Assembly: GCA_022819605.1 (NCBI GenBank) | Contig: JAJEGW010000086.1 | Location: 1-64,000 of the forward strand | DNA from: Silicimonas sp. | GTDB taxonomy: Bacteria > Pseudomonadota > Alphaproteobacteria > Rhodobacterales > Rhodobacteraceae | Length of the DNA stretch: 64,000 nt | Reading direction: 5' to 3' | Part shown: one piece after another, positions 10,515-18,529 of the stretch | Layout of the letters: each line of letters starts with the position of its first letter | Numbering within the stretch: position 1 is the stretch's first letter | Translations under genes and position numbers: made by a program | Notes under the pieces: model-generated | Told to the model about the DNA's origin: nothing | Database searches by the model: none | What the model saw: the letters and a program-made list of their open reading frames with translations, nothing else

Positions 10515-11442
10515 TCTGCACCTTGCGAACCCGAGATGAGTTCTGACGGAGTCTCTCATTTCATAGGGTCTGGCAATGGGATGCGGTGAGGCAACTTGGT
10601 AGTGATGTACGCCAGCGAACGGCAATCGGGTATAACATGTTGTTGGGTGGTCTCCGTCCTTGCTGCGGGTGCATTCTTAAGCAAGTTGAACACTCGCGAG
10701 ACGAGAAGTGCTGCGCCACGCCTCAGACGACCACGATGATCGTCCGCATGTGTGGCGCGCTGAGAGACTTCGTGCCGCCAAATTCAGGCCACGACTGTTC
10801 CTAAAAAAACGTGAGCAAATGCAATCGCGACGTGATCCGGCGCGACAAGGGACGAGTTGAAGCGGGAGCCGTCAATCGGCTTGAGGCGGCATTGAACCAT
10901 GCCTTCGCCGCTCCGGAGCCGACGCATAGTTCGCTGGCGACGGCAGAGGTGAACGCAAAGAACCGGGGTCGATCCAGGTCTGCCATCCGAATTCAAGGGG
11001 AGAGTCCCATTGGATCACAAGGACTTCCAATGCCACCCATTGCCGCACCGCCCGGTGGCGGCTCCGAGCAGCCGCCAGTTGATCGAGAACAGCGTCGACC
11101 TGCAAAAAAGGCCAGTGCACCTGATGCGCGGCGACGAGCAGGTTGCTTTGGCGACCCGCGATGAGCCGAACCGCTTTGGTCCATTTGCCGATGATCTCCG
11201 GGCTAAACAATGTGGTGGATGCAGGCCCGTTTCGATCGTCGAGAGATTTTGAACCGAGTGCTTGGGTCTGCCCCGGATGGCATTGAATTCCTCGATCCGG
11301 ACCTGTTGCTTCGAGATGACAGTTCATGCGTGTGTGCTCATCGCAACCGATCGCGGTAACGGGCACGCCGTCTCATGCATTGTCCCGCAGGTCTTGAATT
11401 GGACCAAGCAATGGTCCATTCTTTCTCACCGAGGAGTGCAAT
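10515..11442. other. Gene-poor stretch after tRNA-Ser
   Basis: These 928 bases hold several open frames on both strands but none with a recognisable motif, consistent ribosome site or convincing codon pattern. Position directly after a tRNA and before a toxin-antitoxin pair fits an eroded integration region, but I see no integrase remnant and no second copy of the tRNA 3' end. The last 45 bases hold the vapBC operator and ribosome site. Confidence 0.5.
11400..11418. promoter_or_regulatory. Probable VapBC operator
   Basis: A perfect inverted repeat TGGACCA-AGCAA-TGGTCCA lies 24 bases before the antitoxin start codon, overlapping the likely promoter and just ahead of the ribosome site GAGGAG (11431-11436). 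Antitoxin/toxin complexes usually repress their own operon by binding such palindromes, so this is the natural candidate site. Confidence 0.6.
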
Positions 11443-11700
11443 ATGGAACTTGCAATCACCGATGCAAAGGCCCGTCTGACCGATCTCGTTCGCAGAGCGG
11501 AGGCTGGGGAAGAAGTGGTGATTACACGGCACGGTCACGCGGTCGCGCGGCTTGTGGCGCTGCGCGCGCGACCAAGCGCCGAAGACCGAGCCAAAGTGAT
11601 TTCCGCCGTTCGGGCGCGTGCTGCCGCCAAGGTCGTCGAAGGCCCATCTGCGGTACGGAGCCAGGACTTCCTGTATGACGACGAGGGTCTCCCACGATGA
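11443..11700 (+). CDS. vapB: Phd/VapB-type antitoxin
   Basis: Antitoxin of a type II toxin-antitoxin pair: its N-terminal part binds DNA and its C-terminal tail neutralises the toxin. The 85-residue protein opens with the Phd/YefM pattern MELAITDAKARLTDLVRRAE...EEVVITRHGHAVARLV, followed by a basic helical tail. GAGGAG is well placed before the ATG. Its stop codon overlaps the ATG of vapC (ATGA), giving coupled synthesis in the order antitoxin then toxin. Confidence 0.85.
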   Translation: MELAITDAKARLTDLVRRAEAGEEVVITRHGHAVARLVALRARPSAEDRAKVISAVRARAAAKVVEGPSAVRSQDFLYDDEGLPR

Positions 11701-12080
11701 TCGCCGTCGACACGTCCGCCCTGATGGCCCTTCTGCTGGCCGAGCCCCAAGCCGACCAGATCGCGGCGATCCTCAAGGCTGAAGACCATGTCGTGATCTC
11801 GGCCGGCACCCTCGCCGAGGCCCTCATCGTGGCCGCGAGGCGCGGCGTCGCAGAGGAATTGACGCTGTTGATTGACGGGATCGGCATCCAGGTCGACAGT
11901 TTTGGAGTGGAAGGAGCAAATGCTGTCGCCGAAGCTTATTCTGCATGGGGCAAAGGCCAGCATCCTGCCGGCCTCAATTTCGGCGACTGTTTCGCCTACG
12001 TGACCGCAGTGTCCAGCGGTGCTTCCTTGCTCTTCGTAGGCAACGACTTTTCGAAGACTGATGTCGCCGTCGCCATGTGA
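11697..12080 (+). CDS. vapC: VapC-type PIN-domain ribonuclease toxin
   Basis: Toxin of the PIN-domain family, expected to cleave tRNA or rRNA when freed from the antitoxin. The 127 residues contain the four acidic positions of the metal site: Asp5 (VDTSAL), Glu41 (LAEALIV), Asp97 (FGDCFAY) and Asp117 (GNDFSKTD). The full length and intact acidic residues indicate an active enzyme. It is translationally coupled to the upstream antitoxin. Confidence 0.88.
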   Translation: MIAVDTSALMALLLAEPQADQIAAILKAEDHVVISAGTLAEALIVAARRGVAEELTLLIDGIGIQVDSFGVEGANAVAEAYSAWGKGQHPAGLNFGDCFAYVTAVSSGASLLFVGNDFSKTDVAVAM

Positions 12081-12481
12081 GCACTGGTGACGCCAATTCG
12101 ATGCCAACTCCGTTCGCGTCGATTGGCGACCCGAACCGCGCTTTTTGGGGATGTTCTCATTGAAGTAATAAGTGGAGAGCAATGGCTGCCGGACCCGTCC
12201 GTTCCACCACTCCGGCACAATGGACCGGCACGTCGTGCAGGGCGGCGTCGCGGTGCCGCCTGTACCCGCAGGTCACAGCGCAAGGGGAAGCCCTGGACTA
12301 TACGCCATTCCGCGCACAGAATCGATGCTGACGGCGCCCTGGATTTGTGGTGGCTCCCTCGGGTGGCAGCCGTTCCTGCCAGAAAATTCCCCACCTGACT
12401 TGCCAGTGCGGAACCTTGCGGTAGCCTTGGAGAAATTCACGGGTTGCATGTCCAATCGTCGGTCGGGATCTGAGCAAGGCC
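12081..12481. other. Intergenic region with tRNA-Leu-like fragment
   Basis: No gene is recognisable in these 401 bases. On the minus strand 12217-12201 reads TGCCGGAGTGGTGGAAC, which resembles the 5' acceptor and D-arm of a bacterial tRNA-Leu, but the rest of the tRNA is absent and no cloverleaf can be formed. The remainder shows nothing I can assign. Confidence 0.4.
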
Positions 12482-13309
12482 TTGTCAAAGAAAATTCCAC
12501 ACCCTGCGCAGGAACCGCGGCAACCGGACCTGTTTGAGGAACGGATGCCGACATGGGGCACGATCGAGTGCCATCGTTCCGTGCCTGATGTCGAAGGGCT
12601 GAATGATCAGGAAGTCACTGAACGGATTCCTTCGGCGAACGTATCTCAAGTTCAGGCTTTGTGCGATCAGGTGCTGGCGCGCGGCATCGGTGACGATGCC
12701 ATTCCTGCCCTCGAATCCCTTTGGAAGAAGTTCTTCGGATTCGGCGTCAACGGACCGTTGCGTGAGCAACGCTGTGTTCTGAAGACTTTGGCGAAGGTCG
12801 GAACCCACTTGTCAAGGCAGGCGCTCACCAGGATCGTTGATGCTCCGGACTTGATTGACGCGCTGCTTCCGCTCGCGCTGGAATGCGCGACGGAAGCAAA
12901 TCTCGCGTTGCCTGGAAAGAGCGTCACGTGCTGGCTGGAGGACAATCGAACGGTTGTGCGAGAATTCGCGTTCAAGCTTGCCAGGAACTGCACTCCACCA
13001 GTGCCGAAACACGAGCTTGAGAAAGGTCTCATGGACACGGAAGCAGCGGTCCGGCGGGCTTGCCTGACAACGATGGGACAATTTGGTCATGAACGTGCAA
13101 AACCGGGATTGCTGGAAGAACTTGAAAGAAACCCGACCAGCGAAATCGTGACGGCACTGGCAGGCATACTTGATGACGACATCATCACGCGACTCGGGCG
13201 ATGTGCCATGAAGCACGGACGCCTGAGAGAACAGATCGTCGAGGAACTCGAAAGCAGCGACGAAACCCGGGCGCTCAAGCTCGTCGAAAGGCTCAAGGGC
13301 CTGAAGTGA
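12482..13309 (+). CDS. HEAT-like helical repeat protein, function unknown
   Basis: A 275-residue, mainly helical protein. The segment from about residue 60 to the end shows repeated helix pairs of the HEAT/ARM kind, for example TEAAVRRACLTTMGQFGHE and NPTSEIVTALAGILDDD, a scaffold that usually binds other proteins. The N-terminus (SKKIPHPAQEPRQPDLFEE) is polar and probably disordered. The start is a TTG at 12482; ATG at 12544 is an alternative. No enzymatic motif is visible. Being next to vapBC and a gene-poor stretch it may be accessory DNA. Confidence 0.6.
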   Translation: MSKKIPHPAQEPRQPDLFEERMPTWGTIECHRSVPDVEGLNDQEVTERIPSANVSQVQALCDQVLARGIGDDAIPALESLWKKFFGFGVNGPLREQRCVLKTLAKVGTHLSRQALTRIVDAPDLIDALLPLALECATEANLALPGKSVTCWLEDNRTVVREFAFKLARNCTPPVPKHELEKGLMDTEAAVRRACLTTMGQFGHERAKPGLLEELERNPTSEIVTALAGILDDDIITRLGRCAMKHGRLREQIVEELESSDETRALKLVERLKGLK

Positions 13310-13452
13310 GCTGATCTGCACGCCATCGTCGCGCCTCCGTGTCTTGCCGGACTCGCGGCGGGGCTATCAGCTGCAGAATGGAAGAAGGGCTGCATCTGTG
13401 CCGGTTGCGTTCAAGCTTTGAAACTGCCCGCCGAATCGAGTGTCCTGCGAAC

Positions 13453-14559
13453 ATGACCGCCACACGATTCGTCTTCCTGTTCCAGATCGTCGGCATTCTT
13501 GCCATTGGCGGCACCGGCGGTTCGCTGGCCTTTTGGGTCGGGCTGCCGATGCCATACCTTACGGGAAGCCTGGCCTTCGTCGCGGCATTCACGATTTTCC
13601 GAACCAGGAAGGGTGCGCGCGAAGTGCAGTTCCCGCAATTGCTGCGCATGATTTTCGTCGCAGCGATCGGTGCCATGATCGGTGCCACGTTCACGATGGA
13701 TCTCGTGGCAGTCGTTCCATCGCTGGGCCTTTCCATGATCGCAGTGGTGCTGTTCGTCGTCATTGCGCTTGCCGTGAACTACGCGTTGTTCCGCAAGCTG
13801 GGTCGATATGACAGGACGACGGCCATCTTTGCTGCGATGCCCGGCGGGCTGGTCGAGGCCGTCATGTTGGGAGAACAGGCTGGAGGGGACGTGCGGGTTC
13901 TCAGCGTTCAGCACTTTGCCCGGGTCGTCCTTGTCGTCATGATCGTGCCGTTGCTTTTCCTGCTCTGGACGGGCGAGACGGTTGGCAGCGCCGCCGGTCA
14001 GAGTTTCGAGGAGGACGCCTACAGGACAGCCGACATATTGCTGATTCTGGCGCTGGCAGCGGCGGGAATGGTTCTCGGTCCGAAACTTCGCCTGCCAGCC
14101 GCGCACATGGTCGGTCCACTTGTTCTCAGTGCGGCCGCCCATGTTTCGGGACTGGTCGACCTCAGCAGCCCGGCCTGGTTCCTGAACATGGCCCAGCTGG
14201 TTGTTGGATCCGGGCTGGGCGCGACGTTCGCCGGATCGACTGGACGCCAGCTGATCAGGGCATTCAGCCTAGGTGCAATCTCAACCGTTGTGATGCTCGC
14301 GCTCGGCATAGGCTTTGCCATGACTCTTGCCGAGTTCATGCTGGTGCCGGTCGACGCCTTGTTCATCAGTTTTGCGCCTGGCGGCGTGACGGAAATGGGC
14401 TTGATCGCGCTGAGCCTAGGCGTGAGCCCGGTCGTCGTGGCCTGCCACCATCTGTTCCGAATCTTCGTGACGGTCCTGGTGGCAGGGACAATCGCGAGAA
14501 ATGCCCGCCGTCGGATATCTTCCGCCAAAGGAGGAAGTGGCGAGCCAACCGGTCGGTGA
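13453..14559 (+). CDS. AbrB-family (PF05145-type) membrane protein
   Basis: Integral membrane protein of 368 residues with about ten hydrophobic segments arranged as two similar halves, the layout of the family once labelled ammonia monooxygenase/AbrB. The diagnostic loop IFAAMPGGLVEAVMLGEQAGG lies near the middle and FAPGGVTEMGLIALSLG in the second half. The ATG at 13453 is chosen because the first membrane helix starts right after it; upstream in-frame sequence is not membrane-like. The transported substrate is unknown. A paralogue lies at 50968-51999 in this same window. Confidence 0.78.
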   Translation: MTATRFVFLFQIVGILAIGGTGGSLAFWVGLPMPYLTGSLAFVAAFTIFRTRKGAREVQFPQLLRMIFVAAIGAMIGATFTMDLVAVVPSLGLSMIAVVLFVVIALAVNYALFRKLGRYDRTTAIFAAMPGGLVEAVMLGEQAGGDVRVLSVQHFARVVLVVMIVPLLFLLWTGETVGSAAGQSFEEDAYRTADILLILALAAAGMVLGPKLRLPAAHMVGPLVLSAAAHVSGLVDLSSPAWFLNMAQLVVGSGLGATFAGSTGRQLIRAFSLGAISTVVMLALGIGFAMTLAEFMLVPVDALFISFAPGGVTEMGLIALSLGVSPVVVACHHLFRIFVTVLVAGTIARNARRRISSAKGGSGEPTGR

Positions 14560-14879
14560 TATTCGCGCAAGGACAGACCGAAACCGGCGAACCATGACAT
14601 GCACTGCACTTCGCGTGCACCACGAACCCATGCCCTCCATGGATCCTGCCTGTCAATGTGGATTTCTGGTTGAATTCCTGGCGGCTCCACGCCGTCCTCC
14701 AAGACCTGGTCGCTCCCGGAAACGGCGGTGACGGTACAGGGTAGTTCCCGTGACATGTCAACCGCACTCCTGCCCAGGCACTGGTCCGCATCGAATGGAG
14801 CGCTGCAGCACCATGCGGCACGCGTTTCATCGATATATGGGCATCACGCTCCAGAGTTTCACAACATATTGACTTTCTC

Positions 14880-14908
14880 TTGACTTTGTTCGTTCAATGT
14901 TCTAGATA
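14880..14908 (+). promoter_or_regulatory. Sigma-70 promoter with embedded LexA box
   Basis: A -35 element TTGACT (14880-14885) and -10 element TAGATA (14903-14908) are separated by exactly 17 bases. The spacer contains GTTCGTTCAATGTTC (14888-14902), that is GTTC-N7-GTTC, the alphaproteobacterial LexA (SOS) operator described for Rhodobacter. LexA bound there would block RNA polymerase, so the downstream gene is predicted to be induced by DNA damage. A second TTGACT lies 11 bases upstream. Confidence 0.7.
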
Positions 14909-14941
14909 TTTCACATCGCAGCCCTGTGCGGGGGAATCGCC

Positions 14942-15286
14942 ATGACCATGCACCAGACCATCCGACCTGCGGAGCGACCGGATTATGCCAATCTCCCTCC
15001 GCTCCGGCCTACCGATCGCCAGTTGCAATATGCCGAGAAAATAGCGAACTCGGCCGGGATCGCGCTGCCCACGGACGCGCGGCTGGACCGCGCCGACCTG
15101 TCGCGCTGGATCGAGGCAAACCGGCATCGCATTGCGCGCTCGAAGCGCGTCGCGGACAATCTTCCGACCGCAAGGCAGATTGCATGGGCCGAGCGCATCG
15201 CCCGCAGTCGAAAGCGCACCATTCCGGACGAGTACTACAAGAGTCGCGAATTGCTCGCGAAATGGATTGACGCAAACAGCTGGTGA
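14942..15286 (+). CDS. Small protein with two topoisomerase-tail-like repeats
   Basis: A 114-residue basic protein built from two tandem copies of one motif: residues ~23-62 (PTDRQLQYAEKIA...LSRWIEANR) and ~74-113 (PTARQIAWAERIA...LAKWIDANS). The pattern PT-x-RQ-x2-[YW]AE-x-IA ... L-x-[KR]WI-x-AN resembles repeats I recall from C-terminal tails of some type IA topoisomerases, where they contact DNA; here they stand alone. The ATG is preceded by GGGGGA. The promoter just upstream carries a LexA box, which suggests a role in the DNA-damage response. No catalytic domain is present. The biochemical role is unknown. Confidence 0.7.
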   Translation: MTMHQTIRPAERPDYANLPPLRPTDRQLQYAEKIANSAGIALPTDARLDRADLSRWIEANRHRIARSKRVADNLPTARQIAWAERIARSRKRTIPDEYYKSRELLAKWIDANSW

Positions 15287-15362
15287 AGGAAATGCCGCAC
15301 GCCTGAGGAATGCGGCCTCGCCCTGACGGATCCTCGCCGTTTCGCCCGGTTCTTCGCCATAG

Positions 15363-15500
15363 CAAGCTTGACTCTGCGTTCCCTCTAACTTGAATTCCAG
15401 CGACGGTTGAGCGAGAACGAGCGCCCGTGGAAGCGTCATCGGTTCGGACGGTGCGCAGTCGGGAGCCGAAACTGCCCGCAGGTTACGTGGTCCGGGTCGC
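15363..15500 (+). repeat. Dispersed repeat, copy 1
   Basis: About 138 bases that recur, in the same orientation, at 27754-27890. The most conserved core is 28 identical bases (15390-15417, starting TTGAATTCCAGCGACGG), and the block CCCGTGGAAGCGT is also shared; the edges CAAGCTTGACTC and GGGTCGC are common to both copies. The two copies flank the glycogen cluster. No terminal inverted repeats or transposase are visible, so this may be an intergenic repeat family or a fragment of a longer element. Confidence 0.75.
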
Positions 15501-15579
15501 AATCCGCCGCAAGGCGGGTTCGGCGGCACCGGCAAACCATGCTCGGTTAAGGCAAAAGTGACAAAGTGGACTGTGGAGA

Positions 15580-16068
15580 ATGATCGAATCGAAGAAGGCT
15601 GGCGCGACCGAGAAAGCTGCAGACGCTCTGAGGGGCAACGCCCTCAACGGCTTGTCATCGGAGATCGAGAAGCCTCTCTGCGGGCGTGACAATTTGACAC
15701 CAGGCATTGTCCAAATTGGCGTCGGCGATTTTCACAGGGCACATTTGGCATGGTTTGTTCGCCGGCTGATGCAGCAGGGGCAGGCGTTGGATTGGGCGAC
15801 TGTCGGAGCAGGCGAGCGTCCGGGTGCGGCGCGAATTCGTCCACGCGCCTGGTTGGAGCAACGAGAAATCTACGGCACACTTGTCGAAGTACCCAGGTTT
15901 GTCGAAGCCTTTGAAGAGTGGCTAGGCGTGATCTGGTCGGATGGTACGGCAACGGCGCTTGACCGTTACGCGCTCGACCGGTCAGCGACTCCTACCGGAA
16001 GCGGTATCCTGCGGGGTGGACAGATGACTGCGGGTACAGAAGCGCTACGGACTCGACCGCCGAATTGA
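15580..16068 (+). pseudogene. Mannitol 2-dehydrogenase N-terminal remnant
   Basis: An open frame of 162 codons whose residues ~36-80 match the N-terminal nucleotide-binding part of mannitol/fructuronate dehydrogenases (LTPGIVQIGVGDFHRAHLAW ... ALDWATVGAGERPGAARIR). These enzymes are normally about 480-500 residues long; here the frame decays after about residue 110 and the rest of the enzyme is missing. It is therefore most likely a degraded gene. The usual GVGNFHRAH has Asp for Asn. It sits between repeat copy 1 and glgP. Confidence 0.65.
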
Positions 16069-16096
16069 ACCGCCATTGAAGAACAAGACGATCGAC

Positions 16097-18490
16097 ATGC
16101 CAAGAGACAGCCTCAGCATTTCCGGCACGGATGCCCTCCGAAAGGGGATTGCGCTACACCTTCGGACGTCCCTGGGAAAGGATCCCGAACATGCCACCTT
16201 CTACGACTGGCGAATGGCGCTGTCGTTGACGTTGCGCGATCTGGTTGTGGATCCCTGGTTTGCCTCGACCCGCGAAACCTACAAGGCCAAAGCCAAACGG
16301 GTCTACTATCTGTCAATGGAGTTTCTGGTCGGCCGGTTGATCGAGGACGTGGCCGCAAACCTTCGTGTCGAAGCGGCGGCGCGCGAGGCGATGGAAGCGC
16401 TGGGTCAGGATTATTCCGCAGTCGTTGCGGACGAGCCGGACGCCGCGCTTGGGAACGGCGGGCTGGGACGGCTCGCAGCGTGTTTCATGGACAGCCTCGC
16501 ATCGTTGGCGATCCCTGCTTACGGCTATGGCATCCGCTACGAACAGGGCCTGTTCGAGCAGCATTTCGACAACGGAGCGCAGGTCGAAACCGCCGAGACC
16601 TGGCTGGAGCAGCGCCATGCCTGGGAATTTGAGCGCCCGGAAGTGTCTTACCCGATCCAATTCGGCGGCAGAGTTTCGGAGAGTGACGGCAAGGCGATCT
16701 GGTGGCCGGAAGAGACCGTCACCGCCATGGCATATGACACGCCAGTGGTTGGCTGGAGAGGCAAATGGGCCAACACCTTGCGGCTTTGGGCGGCAAAGCC
16801 CACGAAGCTCTTTGATCTCGAGAGCTTCAACCGCGGCGACTATTTGGCTGCAAACGCACCGGAAAGACTCGCGCGGACGATTTCGCGGATCCTCTATCCG
16901 GATGACACGACGGACCTGGGCAAGGAACTGCGACTCAAGCAGGAGTACTTCTTCACGTCCGCGTCGATCCAGGACATTCTTCGGCGATTGATCTCGGAAG
17001 GCCATTCTCTTGGCGGTCTTGGAGACCACGTGGCGATTCAGCTCAACGACACGCATCCCGCGATTGCGGGTCCGGAGCTCATTCGCCTGCTCGTCGATGA
17101 ACATGGCATGGAGAAGCGCCGGGCAGTCGAGACGGCGCGCGCGTGCCTGGCGTTTACCAATCATACGCTTCTGCCTGAGGCGCTGGAGCGTTGGTCAGAA
17201 GACCTGTTCGCGCGGATTCTGCCGCGTCACCACGAGATAATCCGCTTCATTCAGGAAGATCACCAGCGCCGCAGTGGCAGCGAAGTTCGCGTCATCGAGA
17301 ATGGCGAAGTGAAAATGGGTGAACTTGCCTTCATGATGGCGCATCGGGTGAATGGCGTGTCGGCACTTCACTCGGACTTGGTCAGACAGACGGTCTTCGC
17401 GGAACTGCACGACGCCTATCCCGAACGCATCATCAACCAGACCAACGGCATCACGCCGCGACGCTGGCTCTATTCCTGCAATGCGCCGTTGCGCGATCTG
17501 ATTGATGAGACCATCGGAACCGGCTGGACGGATGATCTTCAGCGGCTGTCCGAACTGCGCGCAAGCGTGGAAGACGCAGGGTTTCGGGACCGGTTCCGCG
17601 CCGCCAAGAAGCAAAACAAGATGCGCTTTGCCAATTGGCTGAAGGACCGCAACGGCGTGTCGATCGATCCCGACGCCATGTTCGATGTCCAGATCAAGCG
17701 AATTCACGAATACAAGCGCCAGCTCATGAACATACTAGAGACAATTGCGCTCTGGAACGAGATCAAGGATGCGCCCAACGGCGATTGGACGCCGCGCGTC
17801 AAGCTGTTCGGAGGAAAGGCGGCGCCCGGCTACGTCATGGCCAAGTCGATCATCCGTCTCATCAATGATGTGGCGGTCACGATCAATGGCGACAGGGCCA
17901 CCCGGGATCTGCTGCAAGTCGCTTATCCGGCAAATTACAACGTCTCGATGGCGGAGGTCCTGATCCCTGCTTCCGACCTGTCCGAGCAAATTTCGACGGC
18001 GGGCATGGAGGCATCAGGTACAGGCAACATGAAGCTGTCGCTGAACGGCAGCCCGACGATTGGCACGCTGGACGGAGCAAATGTCGAAATTCGCGAGCAT
18101 GTGGGCGTCGAGAACTTCTTCCTGTTCGGTCTCTCGGCAGAGGAGGTCATGGATCGCCGAAAGTCGGCGGGGTTTGCGCGCGAGGCAATCGAGACCAGTC
18201 CACGCCTAAAGCGCGTGCTTGATCAGGTGGCTACTGGCGTGTTCTCCGGGGGCGACACGGAGCGCTTCCAAGGCCTGCTGCAGAACCTGTTCGACCACGA
18301 CTACTTTTTGGTGACCTGCGATTTCGACGGCTATTTCGAAGCGCAGCGCAAGGTCGATGGCGCATACAAGGACACCGACAACTGGACCAGGATCGCCGCG
18401 CTGAACACTGCCGGCATGGGCTGGTTTTCGTCCGACCGGACAATACAGGGATACGCGAGAGACATCTGGGGTGCGTCCTCACTGGCGTGA
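16097..18490 (+). CDS. glgP: Glycogen phosphorylase
   Basis: Releases glucose-1-phosphate from the non-reducing ends of glycogen with pyridoxal phosphate as cofactor. From the ATG at 16097 the protein has 797 residues, normal for the family; a TTG seven codons earlier (16076) is an alternative start with no clear ribosome site. The PLP lysine is Lys646 in EASGTGNMKLSLNG, and NGGLGRLAACFMDSLA and the MEFLVGRL segment are intact. It is the first gene of the glycogen cluster, 40 bases ahead of glgB, so degradation and synthesis genes share one transcript. Confidence 0.95.
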   Translation: MPRDSLSISGTDALRKGIALHLRTSLGKDPEHATFYDWRMALSLTLRDLVVDPWFASTRETYKAKAKRVYYLSMEFLVGRLIEDVAANLRVEAAAREAMEALGQDYSAVVADEPDAALGNGGLGRLAACFMDSLASLAIPAYGYGIRYEQGLFEQHFDNGAQVETAETWLEQRHAWEFERPEVSYPIQFGGRVSESDGKAIWWPEETVTAMAYDTPVVGWRGKWANTLRLWAAKPTKLFDLESFNRGDYLAANAPERLARTISRILYPDDTTDLGKELRLKQEYFFTSASIQDILRRLISEGHSLGGLGDHVAIQLNDTHPAIAGPELIRLLVDEHGMEKRRAVETARACLAFTNHTLLPEALERWSEDLFARILPRHHEIIRFIQEDHQRRSGSEVRVIENGEVKMGELAFMMAHRVNGVSALHSDLVRQTVFAELHDAYPERIINQTNGITPRRWLYSCNAPLRDLIDETIGTGWTDDLQRLSELRASVEDAGFRDRFRAAKKQNKMRFANWLKDRNGVSIDPDAMFDVQIKRIHEYKRQLMNILETIALWNEIKDAPNGDWTPRVKLFGGKAAPGYVMAKSIIRLINDVAVTINGDRATRDLLQVAYPANYNVSMAEVLIPASDLSEQISTAGMEASGTGNMKLSLNGSPTIGTLDGANVEIREHVGVENFFLFGLSAEEVMDRRKSAGFAREAIETSPRLKRVLDQVATGVFSGGDTERFQGLLQNLFDHDYFLVTCDFDGYFEAQRKVDGAYKDTDNWTRIAALNTAGMGWFSSDRTIQGYARDIWGASSLA

Positions 18491-18529
18491 AGAGCAGCTG
18501 GATGACGTCCCCGAACAGGGCTTGATGAC

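Noticed and set aside
14894-15535. 213-codon minus-strand frame covering the small repeat protein and repeat copy 1
   Set aside because: The peptide shared with the second repeat copy reflects the DNA repeat; the plus-strand gene has a promoter, ribosome site and internal protein repeats.
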